DNA of 64,000 nucleotides from an uncultured Alteromonadaceae bacterium (GCA_913056495.1 CAJXMO010000017.1:1-64000), one strand, 5' to 3'. Counted from the first letter of the stretch, positions 37,542-50,511 are shown. Program-made: numbers and translations. The notes: generated from the sequence alone by a model not told the origin.

Positions 37542-38726
37542 ATGAGTAAACGACCCGTAAAGCAAGACAATGATAACAATCGAGTGTATTTAGTCTGGCA
37601 AAAACTTAAGCGTGACTTATGGTTCCAGTTTCCTAGCCAAGATTTATTGTACGCAGTGTCTTTGCTTTTAACTGCGGAGTTGGCATATGCAAACAATGAT
37701 TCAATACAATTACCACAAAATCAGGCGGCCTCTGTTGCGATTCAAAATCAGTTCCATCATATTGATACGCTCAATATCCATGATCCGGCTGTAATCGCTG
37801 ATCCAGTCAGCAAAATGTATTATGTATACGATAGTTTTCAGCAAGGTTCAAAATACGATAAGCTCACTTCAAAATCAGGTAATTCGGGTGTGCAAGTATA
37901 TTGGAGTCAGGATTTAGTTCACTGGCAAGGACCTCAGTTGGTTTATGAAATTCCCAACGACAGCTGGGCGGAACCTATGCATGCCCCATGGGCTCCAGAA
38001 GTCAGTTTTTATAAAGGAAAATACTATCTGTTTACGACTTTGCATAATTATAAAAATGTGATGTTCAAACCTGATGACCGTCCACTCATTCACCAGCGCG
38101 GCACACAGATTTTTGTTAGTGATTCACCATTCGGACCCTTTAAACGATTTGCTAATCAGCCACATACACCGCTTAATGAGATGGCATTGGACGGCACTTT
38201 ATGGATAGAAGATGGCCAGCCCTGGATGATTTATTGTCAGGAATGGTTGCAAACTGGATACGGTTTATTTAAAGCTATCAAACTATCTGAAGACCTCTCA
38301 AAAAGCATTGGAAACCCTATCATCTTATTTAGTGCAGCCGATGCAAACTGGACCGAAAGAACAACCAGTTACGGTGGGTTCGCCAATATTCAGGCATCGA
38401 TATCAGATGGCCCCTGGCCTTATAAAACCAAAGACGGGCGTTTATTAATTATGTGGTCGAGCTGGAATAAAGACAGAGAAAAAGCCTACACCACGTCATT
38501 TGCTTATTCAGATAATGGCAAACTAAGCGGTAACTGGTTGCAGAGAGAACAGCCTGTGATTGACGGTGACAGAGGCCACGGCAATATTTTTAAAACCTTC
38601 GATGGTGAACTCAGAGTTGCTTTGCACAGATATTTTAATCAGCCATTTACCCGATTGCAGATTTATTCTGCAGAGGATACGGGCGACACCATTAAAATAG
38701 GGCCGCAAATGTTAGGGCATAGATAA
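37542..38726 (+). CDS. GH43-family glycoside hydrolase
   Basis: A 394-residue exported beta-propeller enzyme. The signal peptide has an unusually long basic n-region (about 35 residues) before LLYAVSLLLTAELAYA. Propeller motifs: HDPAVIAD (catalytic base Asp), MHAPWAPEVSFYKGKYYLFT, MALDGTLWIEDGQPWMIY (pKa-modulating Asp) and ASISDGPWPYKTKDGR in the region of the general acid. Substrate is probably an alpha-L-arabinofuranosyl or related side chain of arabinogalactan; the subfamily is not certain. It is the first gene of the sigma 2 regulon, with its own ECF-type promoter. Confidence 0.82.
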   Translation: MSKRPVKQDNDNNRVYLVWQKLKRDLWFQFPSQDLLYAVSLLLTAELAYANNDSIQLPQNQAASVAIQNQFHHIDTLNIHDPAVIADPVSKMYYVYDSFQQGSKYDKLTSKSGNSGVQVYWSQDLVHWQGPQLVYEIPNDSWAEPMHAPWAPEVSFYKGKYYLFTTLHNYKNVMFKPDDRPLIHQRGTQIFVSDSPFGPFKRFANQPHTPLNEMALDGTLWIEDGQPWMIYCQEWLQTGYGLFKAIKLSEDLSKSIGNPIILFSAADANWTERTTSYGGFANIQASISDGPWPYKTKDGRLLIMWSSWNKDREKAYTTSFAYSDNGKLSGNWLQREQPVIDGDRGHGNIFKTFDGELRVALHRYFNQPFTRLQIYSAEDTGDTIKIGPQMLGHR

Positions 38727-38734
38727 GCATTATC

Positions 38735-39016
38735 TTATTTGGTTTTTCTGAATATTCTGCGTAAGCCTAATAGACCAACTGAGAGTATTAGAAAAGCAAT
38801 CAATACGATTACCCCGGCTAATTCCCTGCCTATGAAACCCGACGAATAACCCATAAAGTTAAGCTGAGTATCTGTGCAGTTATTCAAGTTGTGCCATATC
38901 TGCATCAGGGTGCCGCCACATAAAGTCATACTGCTAATTGACTGAGTCATAACCGTAAATCCAATCATGATGCAGATGATTACAGTTAAAACCGGTTTCT
39001 TGTACATTTCATTCAT
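38735..39016 (-). CDS. Small membrane protein of unknown function
   Basis: A 93-residue protein with two hydrophobic segments (VLTVIICIMIGFTVM and GVIVLIAFLILSVGLLGL) and a basic C-terminus (RRIFRKTK). The frame extends ten codons further to ATG 39046 (MKNRKTKALK), which would overlap the GH30 promoter on the other strand, so 39016 is preferred. I do not recognise it. It is convergent with the GH43 gene and divergent from GH30. Confidence 0.5.
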   Translation of the reverse strand: MNEMYKKPVLTVIICIMIGFTVMTQSISSMTLCGGTLMQIWHNLNNCTDTQLNFMGYSSGFIGRELAGVIVLIAFLILSVGLLGLRRIFRKTK

Positions 39017-39034
39017 CTTTAAAGCCTTGGTTTT

Positions 39035-39060
39035 ACGGTTTTTCATCGCTTGTTCGTTTT
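39035..39060 (+). promoter_or_regulatory. Sigma 2-type ECF promoter (GH30)
   Basis: ACGGTTTTT begins at 39035; TTCGTTTTA has its TCG at 39054. Nearly identical to the element before the sigma 2 gene. Its position shows that the GH30 gene cannot start at the far-upstream ATG 38967. Confidence 0.75.
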
Positions 39061-39098
39061 ATATCAAAGCAAAATTAATTGTGAAATTCTACTTAAAT

Positions 39099-40868
39099 AT
39101 GTACAAAATAGTCGGTTCCATCTTGTTAACTTGTTCTTTGATGTCGGTAAATGTATGCCTGGCTGTAGAGAATATTGTTGTCGATTTTACTCGGACTTAT
39201 CAGAGTATAGATAATTTCGGCGCGTCAGATGCGTGGACGTTTGATCCAATGATCAAAAAATGGATGACCGAGGGTAGGACAGCAGAAATTAATGAACTGG
39301 CTGATCTGTTATTTTCGGTTGAAAGTGGCATCGGCTTATCAGCCTGGCGGTTCAATATCGGTGCCGGCAGTAAAGAGCAAGGCGCAGCCAGTCAAATTAA
39401 TCTGGATGAGCTGGGGAAAGATTACAGACGGGCTGAACTGATGCAAGTAAATGAAAATGCAGCCATCAATCCCAACAAACAAATTGGCCAGATACGATTT
39501 CTCAAAGAAGCTGCCAAAAGAGGTGTAAAAGACCTGATTGCCTTTAGTAATAGTCCGCCGGTTTGGGCGACTAAAAATGGTTTAGCGCACCCGGTTGATG
39601 AACACATAGGTTCAACCAACTTAAATCCGGATAAAACTCAAGCCTTCGCTCAATTTTTAGTTAATGTTGTGCAGTATTTAAAAGCTGAACAGGGCATAAC
39701 GATTAATTATATTAGCCCGATTAATGAACCAACCTGGAAATGGGAAGGCCACTTTCAGGAAGGCAATCGCTACAATATGACTGAAGCAAAAGCGGTATAC
39801 ACTGCGCTTTATTCAAAGTTGGCAGACGCGGGTTTAAAGGATTCAGTTGCAATTGAGGCCGGTGAAGTCGTCGAGTATTCAGCCGCATTGAGCGATAAAC
39901 ACTTTCAGCAATTTATGAACAGCGGGCGGGCATTATACAACCAAGGTATGAATGCTCGAGATGTGGGACTGTATAGAAATTATATCGATGAATTTTTGGG
40001 TGATGACGGCTTAAAACACAAGATTGGTAACAAGCTATCTTTGCATGGATATTTCTCGGATCATTGGTCTGATCGAATGGGCTTGTTGCGAGAGTTAGTA
40101 TTAGACAATGTAACATCTGTTTCATCAGATGCCAAAATATGGATGAGCGAAATGTGTATTCTGGGTGGAATCGGAGATAGTCGCCGATTTTATGGATCAG
40201 GATTTGACGTGAATGATTTGGATTATGCGCTGCATGTTGGCAAAATGCTGCACCGGGATTTATCGCGAATGAACGCGAGCGCATGGCATTGGTGGCTGGC
40301 CGTTACGCCTTATGATTATAAAGATGGATTATTGAAAATTAATCCGGATTTAGAAGCGGATTCGCTGCAAGCTTCTAAAGCCATGTGGGCTATGGGTCAG
40401 TTTAGCCGATTTATTCGTCCTGGCTATCAAAGAGTTGAATTATCAAATCCAGATGATTTAGAAGGCATTATGGCATCCGCTTATAAAACCCCCAATGATG
40501 AGCAATTAGTTATTGTTGTGATTAATGCCTCAAAGTCTTCCCAACAGGTAGATATTCAGCTTAAGAATTTACCATCTGGTAAAAAGCTGCAAAATTTTAG
40601 TGTGTACCAGACTGATCATGAAAACAATCTAACCGAGCAGGCAAACGTCAGTTCAAGTAAGCGTTTAGTCATACCTGAGCGTTCCATCATGACCTTGGTG
40701 GGCAAAGTTGACGAGTTTGACCCAGACGCTTTCATTGAAGCGCAAGAAAACACTCAGGTAGCGCCCGATGCGGTCCATCATCCAGTAGAACGTCATTCAG
40801 GTGGTGGAGCCGGATTCATTTTCTTGCTTGGGCTAGTCGCTTTGGTTAGCGCAAAGTACAAAATTTAG
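39099..40868 (+). CDS. GH30-family glycoside hydrolase with GlyGly-CTERM signal
   Basis: A 589-residue secreted clan GH-A enzyme. After a signal peptide (IVGSILLTCSLMSVNVCLA) comes the barrel: YQSIDNFGASDAWTFDP, LIAFSNSPPVWATKNG, acid/base E210 in INEPTWKWEG, nucleophile E351 in IWMSEMC, then the small beta-sandwich typical of GH30. Overall resemblance is to endo-beta-1,6-galactanase-type GH30 members. The last 25 residues (HSGGGAG, a hydrophobic helix, then AKYKI) form a GlyGly-CTERM sorting signal, so the protein should be exported by type II secretion and processed by a rhombosortase. The open frame begins at 38967, but the promoter lies inside it; a GTG at 39081 is an alternative start. 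Confidence 0.85.
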   Translation: MYKIVGSILLTCSLMSVNVCLAVENIVVDFTRTYQSIDNFGASDAWTFDPMIKKWMTEGRTAEINELADLLFSVESGIGLSAWRFNIGAGSKEQGAASQINLDELGKDYRRAELMQVNENAAINPNKQIGQIRFLKEAAKRGVKDLIAFSNSPPVWATKNGLAHPVDEHIGSTNLNPDKTQAFAQFLVNVVQYLKAEQGITINYISPINEPTWKWEGHFQEGNRYNMTEAKAVYTALYSKLADAGLKDSVAIEAGEVVEYSAALSDKHFQQFMNSGRALYNQGMNARDVGLYRNYIDEFLGDDGLKHKIGNKLSLHGYFSDHWSDRMGLLRELVLDNVTSVSSDAKIWMSEMCILGGIGDSRRFYGSGFDVNDLDYALHVGKMLHRDLSRMNASAWHWWLAVTPYDYKDGLLKINPDLEADSLQASKAMWAMGQFSRFIRPGYQRVELSNPDDLEGIMASAYKTPNDEQLVIVVINASKSSQQVDIQLKNLPSGKKLQNFSVYQTDHENNLTEQANVSSSKRLVIPERSIMTLVGKVDEFDPDAFIEAQENTQVAPDAVHHPVERHSGGGAGFIFLLGLVALVSAKYKI

Positions 40869-40920
40869 TTTATTTATTTTGGCAGGCAAATTCAGCCAAG
40901 CCAGTGTGTTTGATAGTTAA

Positions 40921-44085
<3,165 letters not shown>

Positions 44086-44100
44086 AATGAATAAAATAGT

Positions 44101-44125
44101 CAGCCAAAGTATTTTTCTTTGGCTG
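44101..44125 (+). terminator. Hairpin after GH2
   Basis: CAGCCAAAG and CTTTGGCTG arms around a T-rich 7-base loop, 16 bases after the stop. Confidence 0.6.
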
Positions 44126-44254
44126 AAACCTCTATTCCCTTACACAATAAGATAGGGTTAGTATTTGTTATTTCGGATGTGTTTATCCTGACATTTATTT
44201 TGCCCTGACTTAACGACACTCCAGGTTTTCAATCCATATCTTCGAATTAATTTT

Positions 44255-44280
44255 ACGGTTTTTTATGGCTTTTTCGTTTT
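44255..44280 (+). promoter_or_regulatory. Sigma 2-type ECF promoter (sigma 2 gene)
   Basis: ACGGTTTTT begins at 44255; TTCGTTTTA has its TCG at 44274. About 115 bases before the sigma 2 gene, so this factor is predicted to be autoregulated. Confidence 0.75.
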
Positions 44281-44389
44281 ATTTTGTAGAGGCTAGTTTT
44301 AGCTTTTTAATGCAGAATAATGGATATATAAGTATTATCCGAACCGGCAATCAAGGTCGTTGTAGCAGCCTTAGTTTTGGGGTAAAAGA

Positions 44390-44944
44390 ATGTCAATCAT
44401 TTCCCGGGTCTTTGTGGAAAATAATGCTTTTTTAAAAAAATTTTTAAAACGCTTCATGTCTTCAGAGCAAGATATAGAAGACATAGTGCAGGAAGTATAC
44501 ATAAAAGCACATAATGCTGAGCAAGAAAAAGTTATTGAACAACCGAAAGCTTTTTTATTTAAAATCGCTAAAAACCTGGCCCTTGATGAGTTAAATAAAA
44601 AATCTCGTCTGGTAACTCACTATATTGAAGATTGTATTGCGGCCATCCCGTTGGAAAAAACTGCGAGTATGGAAAGCGAAGTTGAGGCTAATGAATCTTT
44701 GACTCTATACTGTGAGGCGATAGAACAGTTACCGGATAAATGTAAACAAATATTTTTAATGCGTAAAGTATACGGGCTAAAACATAAAGACATAGCAACT
44801 GAGCTTGGCATTTCGCTCAGTAGTGTCGAGAAACATCTGAAATTGGGTGGTGCATTTTGTCAGCAGTATATTAGTCATAAAAAAGGCTCGGTGAGCGCTG
44901 TCGCTGATAATGTCAGTGAACTGAGGAAGAGGAATTTGCGATGA
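44390..44944 (+). CDS. ECF RNA polymerase sigma factor, FecI-like (sigma 2)
   Basis: A 184-residue ECF sigma factor: region 2 with DIEDIVQEVYIKAH and AFLFKIAKNLALDELN, region 4 with LPDKCKQIFLMRKVYGLKHK and the recognition helix LGISLSSVEKHL. It overlaps the FecR 2 gene by four bases (ATGA) and is followed by TBDT 2, all on the plus strand. Seven promoters in the window share an element also present before this gene, six of them in front of polysaccharide-degrading enzymes, so it probably controls the arabinogalactan-type locus. Sequence identity to sigma 1 is low, in line with a different -35/-10 preference. Confidence 0.92.
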   Translation: MSIISRVFVENNAFLKKFLKRFMSSEQDIEDIVQEVYIKAHNAEQEKVIEQPKAFLFKIAKNLALDELNKKSRLVTHYIEDCIAAIPLEKTASMESEVEANESLTLYCEAIEQLPDKCKQIFLMRKVYGLKHKDIATELGISLSSVEKHLKLGGAFCQQYISHKKGSVSAVADNVSELRKRNLR

Positions 44945-46044
44945 ATGATTTTGAAGAGTTTACAAAAAATATGACCAGGCTAGAGTCTGAAGCTTGGGAT
45001 TGGATCATTCGTTTAGATGCAGATGATGAATTAAATGAGCGTGAAAAATCTCAGTTAACACATTGGCTTGCCCGAAGCCCGGCGCATGTCGAACAGATCC
45101 GTAAACTAAATGAGTTTTGGGGTAACCAGGTTTTAGCTGAATTATTACAGCCAGCTAAAAAAATGGAACAAACCAAATCCAAGACAAATACAAACTGGTT
45201 TAATCCGGTTTATGGCTTTTCTTTTGCAATCATGCTGGCGATTAGCGGCGGGCTCTTCTATTGGTTTCAATTGGCTCAGATACCAGTGTATTCAAATAGT
45301 TATGTCACTGCTTATGGGCAGCATCAAAAAATTAAGTTGGCAGATGGCTCTACCGTTAACTTAAATTCAAACAGCCAGCTAAAAGTAGCTTATTCTGAAG
45401 GGGCAAGGGATTTATGGCTGGTAAAAGGCGAAGCGCATTTTTCAGTTGTTAAAGATCAATCAAGACCTTTTAATGTATATGCGGCAAATGGCCGGGTTCA
45501 GGCTGTAGGCACTGCATTTACTGTTGATTTGGCGAGTCAGAGCAATTTGAATGTATTGGTGACTGAAGGCCAAATTGCACTTTCACTTGCGCGTCCTGAA
45601 AATAATCAACTGAACTTAGATCAAGTATTCTCAACAAACGACTTAACTGTACATTCGGCTTATAGCGGGTTAATGCAGGACGTTGCTTTTATGAGCGCCG
45701 GTGATTTTGTGGGTTTTGATAGTTCAATGGACATTGAAACAGTAAAACATGACTTAACTCACTCAATTAAATCACTTACTGCGCAAGCTATTGAAGCTAA
45801 ACAAGCCTGGCAGCAGGGAGAACTGGTTTTTACCGGGCAGTCGTTAAAAGAGGTTGTTGTACTTTTACAAAGATATTCACCTTTGCAGATTGAAATTGCA
45901 GATCCTGAGTTGGAAGATTTGCAAATCGGTGGTCGATTTGAAATTAACAACATTGAAAGTTTGTTTAAGAACCTAGAAGCGAATTTTAATATTGAAGTTC
46001 AAAAAAGTGCGCTCGATAAAGTCATTATCAGGTCAAGCATTTAA
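44941..46044 (+). CDS. FecR-family anti-sigma/sigma regulator (FecR 2)
   Basis: A 367-residue membrane regulator with the same plan as FecR 1: DUF4880 sigma-binding part (EAWDWIIRLDADDELNEREK), one TM helix (about 85-105), FecR domain (LADGSTVNLNSNSQLKV; GRVQAVGTAFTVDL) and C-terminal DUF4974/STN-like domain (LVFTGQSLKEVVVLLQRY). It should hold sigma 2 inactive until TBDT 2 reports ligand. The start overlaps the sigma 2 stop codon, so the two are made in a fixed ratio. Confidence 0.9.
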   Translation: MNDFEEFTKNMTRLESEAWDWIIRLDADDELNEREKSQLTHWLARSPAHVEQIRKLNEFWGNQVLAELLQPAKKMEQTKSKTNTNWFNPVYGFSFAIMLAISGGLFYWFQLAQIPVYSNSYVTAYGQHQKIKLADGSTVNLNSNSQLKVAYSEGARDLWLVKGEAHFSVVKDQSRPFNVYAANGRVQAVGTAFTVDLASQSNLNVLVTEGQIALSLARPENNQLNLDQVFSTNDLTVHSAYSGLMQDVAFMSAGDFVGFDSSMDIETVKHDLTHSIKSLTAQAIEAKQAWQQGELVFTGQSLKEVVVLLQRYSPLQIEIADPELEDLQIGGRFEINNIESLFKNLEANFNIEVQKSALDKVIIRSSI

Positions 46045-46144
46045 AAACTAACAATAAAATCCGAAATTTAAACTATTTTAGATGTAATTATATAATACAA
46101 ATGTTACATTTAAGTTATAAATGATGGTTTTTTGTTGGGTGTAA

Positions 46145-49100
46145 ATGCTGCATCGAAAATTCGCTTATCTTTGTTTGCTTTTGAGCTTGTCTCTAGGAAT
46201 AATCCCCTTCGGACAGGCTCAACAAAACACAGGCATAAATTCGGTCGAGCAAGTTTTCTATTTAAACATCACTCGTTCAGATGCCGCGAGTGTGCTCAAT
46301 GAGTTAGCTCGCCAAACTGACTCTGTACTCATTTATTCTTATGAGCAGGCCAGGAAATATCAGGCCAACGCAATTTATGGTTATTTTACGTTGGCTGACG
46401 CGCTTGAATATGTGCTGTTAAATACTGGTTTAAGCGCAAATACCCTGTCTAACGGTAGTATTAAAATTTCACTGGCACCGACTGTTCCTGATGAAGCAGA
46501 CAGTCCTGAACCTATTAAAATAGCGGCCACCCCATTGAATGTTGAACATTCACCTCATCGGGTTGAGGTGATTCAAATTGACGGCATTCGTCGCAGCATG
46601 TATCAGGCACAGGATATCAAACGCCAGTCTAATGTTATTCTTGACTCAATTGTTGCTGAAGATATAGGTAAGTTACCTGACATTACGGCTGCCGAGAGTA
46701 TCGCCAGACTCACAGGCGTTCAGGTAAAAAGATTTAATGATGAAGTCGATAATGTTCTGATTAGAGGGCTGCCATTTTTCACAACTACCTATAACGGCAG
46801 AGAATTTTTCACAGCGGAACAGCGTCTGGCGAGTCTTCAGGATTTTCCTTCGCAGGCAATAGCTGAAATCGAAGTCTATAAGTCCAGTTCTGCAGAGTTA
46901 ATAGATCCGGGATTGGCCGGGTTAGTTAATATTCGTACGCGAAGACCATTTGATTTTGAAGGTGAAAAAATTGCCGGTGGACTTCATTATAATTATAACG
47001 ATCAACACAAATCTGCATCACCTAACGGAAATCTTTTATATACTAACCGTTGGTCCAGCGAGATTGGTGAGATAGGATTTTTGGCTAATCTGACTTATGC
47101 TGAGTCTGAGTTCTACAATGGGGTACGTTTTAATGGCACTCGGTTCCCTCAGGCTTCGGCTGACTGGCGAATTTCACCGGAAGAATATTCATCGGGTAAT
47201 TTTGTCTTGCCTGATACAGTCGGTTTATACAATTCCGGTGGCAAACGCTGGCGACCTTCAGCAAACTTTTCTGTTCAACTACAACCTAAAGATACTCTGG
47301 AAATCTATCTCGAAGGGATTTTTCAAGGATACCGGAGCAACAAGTACATAGATAACTTTTTTGTCAGTCTGACCGATACAGATCCACTTCATGGTTCACC
47401 GGTACTTGAAAATGTGACTGTCAAAAAAGGCCCAGAAGTTAATCTGGCTCAAAGTTTAACAAAAAGCGCAGGTCGTGCATCTTGGATGTATCGTCATACA
47501 GCGGAGTCTCAAACTGATACCTACCAGTACGCCATCGGAATGATTTGGCAGGATAACGGGTTTAAAATTCTTAGTGATCTGGCTTTTACGGATAGTCGTT
47601 ATTTTGATAACGTCTGGAGTTTTGATTCCGCAATTAAAGCGCCTCAAACTTTGAACGTGAGTTTTTATAATCCGGCCGGCGGTTCTTTTTTTTCATTCGA
47701 AGACTTTAATGCGCTGGATGAATCCGAGTATGTGCTCAGAGGGTATTATGAATCCAGATATAAAATTTATGGCGAGAATATTCAATGGCGCACTGATGTC
47801 AGCTATACAACGGACTGGGATTTTATTCACGCTGTTCAAGCCGGGATGCGACTGGCTTCAAGGGAAACCGCGCGTGAAGACGGAGCCCGATATGCCTGGT
47901 TGCTGGACTTAAACTTACCCTTATCAGAACTTTCATTCCTTAACCTCAGGCCCACGCCTGTGCCTTACAGAGATAATTCGGATAGCTTTTCACAATATTT
48001 AGCGCCGACACGTTCAAGTATTATTAATAATACGGATGCTTTAGCGAATTTTGCATATCAAAATTTAATAAATTTATCTGAGCAGGGCGAAGGATGGCGT
48101 TGGGCAGAGCAGCAAGCGAGTGCTTGGAAAGAGACTGATATTGCCACTAATCCGATCACTAATTTTACAGCAAATGAATTCACTTATAGCGGATATCTGC
48201 AGGCTCAATCTAGTTTGAAGGTTGCGCAGGTTAATATCGACATAATGTCCGGTATTCGAATTGCTAAGACTGAATTAGATACATCCGGGTTTTCCGCTAT
48301 AACAGCAAACAATACAATAAATTTCGAAGAGACGAACCGGGCTCAGGATTATATTGATACTTTACCTAATTTACACCTGACAGCTGAAATCACTGAAAAG
48401 TTAAAGCTCCGGCTGGCTTATGGCAAGACGATTACACGTCCTAACTTTATTGATCTGAATCCGGCTGTAGCTATTAATCTGCAATTAAATGCTGGAGTTG
48501 ATGCAGTTGGGTCAGGTGGAAACCCTGACTTAAAGCCTGTTACATCTCATAATTATGATTTAAGTACAGAGTACTATTTTTCAAATAGCGGATTTTTGAG
48601 CTGGGCTGCGTTTTATCGGGATTTATTTGGTTTTGTTAACAGCCAGACCCAAACTGTTGAGGACCCTGTCTATGGCAAAATAGAATTAGTCCGGCCAGTC
48701 AATTCCGGAAAAGGCAAAATTTATGGGCATGAATTTAATTTTCAGACATTTTTTGATTTTTTCAATCGTGATTTAAAAGGTTTTGGATTTAACGCCAATA
48801 CGACTTATCAAAAAGGTGTCACCAGTGATCCGGATGAAGCAGGCGAGTATACTGACTACAGAGAGCTGGCAGGCTTGTCTGAATGGACACATAATGTCGC
48901 TCTGTTTTATGAAGGTGAGTCTATCAATGCGAGACTATCATACAATTACCGATCTCAGTGGGTAAGCTGGTATGCAGATGCTGTAGGGGCTGGTTTTGCC
49001 GGGAATAAGATTCGCGCCCGAGAGCGAATTGATTTTTCAGTTAGTTATGAGCTTGATCCTCATTTAACATTATATGCCGATGTGAATAATTTATTAGCCG

Positions 49101-49204
49101 AGCCATTCAAAAATGATACTTACATTAATGAAGATAGTCGCTATCCTCAGGATGTAAGATATGAAGGCCGATATTTTGGGGCCGGCCTTCGTTTTAATTA
49201 CTAA
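46145..49204 (+). CDS. TonB-dependent receptor with N-terminal STN domain (TBDT 2)
   Basis: A 1019-residue outer-membrane receptor. The signal peptide (FAYLCLLLSLSLGIIPFGQA) precedes an STN domain (about 40-115: LNITRSDAASVLNELARQTD), a TonB-box-like VEVIQIDG (about 141-148), a plug (DIGKLPDITAAESIARLTGV; VLIRGL) and a barrel ending FGAGLRFNY with the C-terminal aromatic residue typical of BAM substrates. The STN domain fits signalling to FecR 2, whose gene is 100 bases upstream. Related to TBDT 3 at the end of the window (similar C-terminal barrel). Likely imports arabinogalactan-derived oligosaccharides; that is inference from context. Confidence 0.92.
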   Translation: MLHRKFAYLCLLLSLSLGIIPFGQAQQNTGINSVEQVFYLNITRSDAASVLNELARQTDSVLIYSYEQARKYQANAIYGYFTLADALEYVLLNTGLSANTLSNGSIKISLAPTVPDEADSPEPIKIAATPLNVEHSPHRVEVIQIDGIRRSMYQAQDIKRQSNVILDSIVAEDIGKLPDITAAESIARLTGVQVKRFNDEVDNVLIRGLPFFTTTYNGREFFTAEQRLASLQDFPSQAIAEIEVYKSSSAELIDPGLAGLVNIRTRRPFDFEGEKIAGGLHYNYNDQHKSASPNGNLLYTNRWSSEIGEIGFLANLTYAESEFYNGVRFNGTRFPQASADWRISPEEYSSGNFVLPDTVGLYNSGGKRWRPSANFSVQLQPKDTLEIYLEGIFQGYRSNKYIDNFFVSLTDTDPLHGSPVLENVTVKKGPEVNLAQSLTKSAGRASWMYRHTAESQTDTYQYAIGMIWQDNGFKILSDLAFTDSRYFDNVWSFDSAIKAPQTLNVSFYNPAGGSFFSFEDFNALDESEYVLRGYYESRYKIYGENIQWRTDVSYTTDWDFIHAVQAGMRLASRETAREDGARYAWLLDLNLPLSELSFLNLRPTPVPYRDNSDSFSQYLAPTRSSIINNTDALANFAYQNLINLSEQGEGWRWAEQQASAWKETDIATNPITNFTANEFTYSGYLQAQSSLKVAQVNIDIMSGIRIAKTELDTSGFSAITANNTINFEETNRAQDYIDTLPNLHLTAEITEKLKLRLAYGKTITRPNFIDLNPAVAINLQLNAGVDAVGSGGNPDLKPVTSHNYDLSTEYYFSNSGFLSWAAFYRDLFGFVNSQTQTVEDPVYGKIELVRPVNSGKGKIYGHEFNFQTFFDFFNRDLKGFGFNANTTYQKGVTSDPDEAGEYTDYRELAGLSEWTHNVALFYEGESINARLSYNYRSQWVSWYADAVGAGFAGNKIRARERIDFSVSYELDPHLTLYADVNNLLAEPFKNDTYINEDSRYPQDVRYEGRYFGAGLRFNY

Positions 49205-49279
49205 CGTTTGTTAACTTTAGCAACATAATTTTCAGAACATGCATACACTGCAAGCGTTTATCTCTGCTGCCTATGCTTG

Positions 49280-50320
49280 TTATTTATTGAATTGCTTGTT
49301 CTTATCCGCATTTTTTAAGCGCTCATACTCAGCTTTTGATAAACTGACAACTGTACCATGGCGCACAGGGTGGAATGGAAAAGTCATTTTTTCACCTGCG
49401 CTAAATTTGCCAGAGCTTAAATTATCCGTTTCAAATGTTTGATAGCCAGTGCCTTTGCTGTACTGATCGAGTAATAACTTCCATTTAGCTGGCTGGCCGT
49501 CTTTCGCTTGCTGATAAACAAATGCGGCTGGACCTTCGTAACCTTGTAACTTATCTAAGGTAAAGCCTTCAACATCTTGCCAGCCGCTCATTAAATGTTG
49601 GCTGGTTTCCATTGTAATCGCTTTTGATTTTTCATCTTTGGTAAAACGATAGTATGTGCCGTTTTCGTTGACGATTGTCGTGTCAATAACAGTAGTTGGT
49701 TTTTCAATATAAATAAATGGTTCGCCAAAGGTTTTAAAATCTTTAGTGCGAGCAGCCCAAATACGGAATTTTGAGAAGTTATCATCTGAGGTTTGTGATG
49801 CCCAAAATGCCATATAGGTTTGATTTTCTTCATCCCATACCGCTTCTGGTGCCCAGGCGCTGCCTGCATTATCGGGTGCAACTTTCACTAAACGAGGTTC
49901 AGACCAGTTGACTAAGTCAGTTGATTCCCAAATGACCAGCGATTTACTGGCACGAGTGGATGCACGGTCCCAGTCGTGATTGGTTAAATGAATAGAAAGA
50001 TCTGTTGCTATCATGAAAAATTTATCATGGTTTGGCGAGCGAATAATAAAAGGGTCACGTACGCCTTTATCACCTAAGTCACTGACCAGCACAGGTTCAG
50101 CGCCATTAAGTGCCTGCCAGTTATTACCGTCTTCACTTAACAAAAAATAAATTTGCTCAGTCATGGGGGTCGCTTCACCACGGAAAGTTGCAAATAAATA
50201 GCCGCCCACTTCAGACTGCATTTCTGTGCTGGCATTATTTGTTTGAGCTAAATTGCCTGTGCCACAGCCAGACATTGCGCAGCTAGAGCCGATTAGCAAT
50301 GCAAGTAATAATTTTTTCAT
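49280..50320 (-). CDS. GH43-family lipoprotein
   Basis: A 346-residue periplasmic lipoprotein (lipobox MSGC, Cys19) with a five-bladed propeller: VGGYLFATFRGEATP, GVRDPFIIRSPNHDKFFMIA (base Asp region), AGSAWAPEAVWDEENQTYMA, VIDTTIVNENGTYYRFTKD (middle acidic residue), LQGYEGPAAFVY (general acid) and HPVRHGTVVSLS at the end. Such GH43 proteins are often arabinofuranosidases or xylosidases. It is on the minus strand, convergent with TBDT 2, yet has the same ECF promoter elements in the correct orientation upstream of it. Confidence 0.85.
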   Translation of the reverse strand: MKKLLLALLIGSSCAMSGCGTGNLAQTNNASTEMQSEVGGYLFATFRGEATPMTEQIYFLLSEDGNNWQALNGAEPVLVSDLGDKGVRDPFIIRSPNHDKFFMIATDLSIHLTNHDWDRASTRASKSLVIWESTDLVNWSEPRLVKVAPDNAGSAWAPEAVWDEENQTYMAFWASQTSDDNFSKFRIWAARTKDFKTFGEPFIYIEKPTTVIDTTIVNENGTYYRFTKDEKSKAITMETSQHLMSGWQDVEGFTLDKLQGYEGPAAFVYQQAKDGQPAKWKLLLDQYSKGTGYQTFETDNLSSGKFSAGEKMTFPFHPVRHGTVVSLSKAEYERLKNADKNKQFNK

Positions 50321-50382
50321 AAATAATTTTCTCTTTTAATTAGATTATTAGAATCGTTTTAGATTGGATAGTTACTAACTTA

Positions 50383-50408
50383 TTAACGATTGAATCTCGC
50401 TGAACCGT
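50383..50408 (-). promoter_or_regulatory. Sigma 2-type ECF promoter (GH43 at 49280-50320)
   Basis: On the minus strand ACGGTTCAG begins at 50408 and TCGTTAATA at 50389, 19 bases apart, about 65 bases before the start codon. Confidence 0.65.
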
Positions 50409-50511
50409 AAAAATATTTCTGAATTGTTAATAGGTTACTTTGATTTTAATCAGATTAGTATGATAGATATAAAAATCAAGTGTCAATAGGTATATGATTT
50501 TATGAGTATTT

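Noticed and set aside
38967..39098. Upstream ATG for the GH30 gene
   Set aside because: An ECF-type promoter and a minus-strand gene overlap this part; the signal peptide begins at 39099.
39913..40284. 123-codon minus-strand ORF inside GH30
   Set aside because: Antisense shadow; no start signal or motif.
46045..46144. Separate ECF promoter before TBDT 2
   Set aside because: No ACGG/TCGT pair in the 100-base gap; TBDT 2 is more likely read through from sigma 2/FecR 2.
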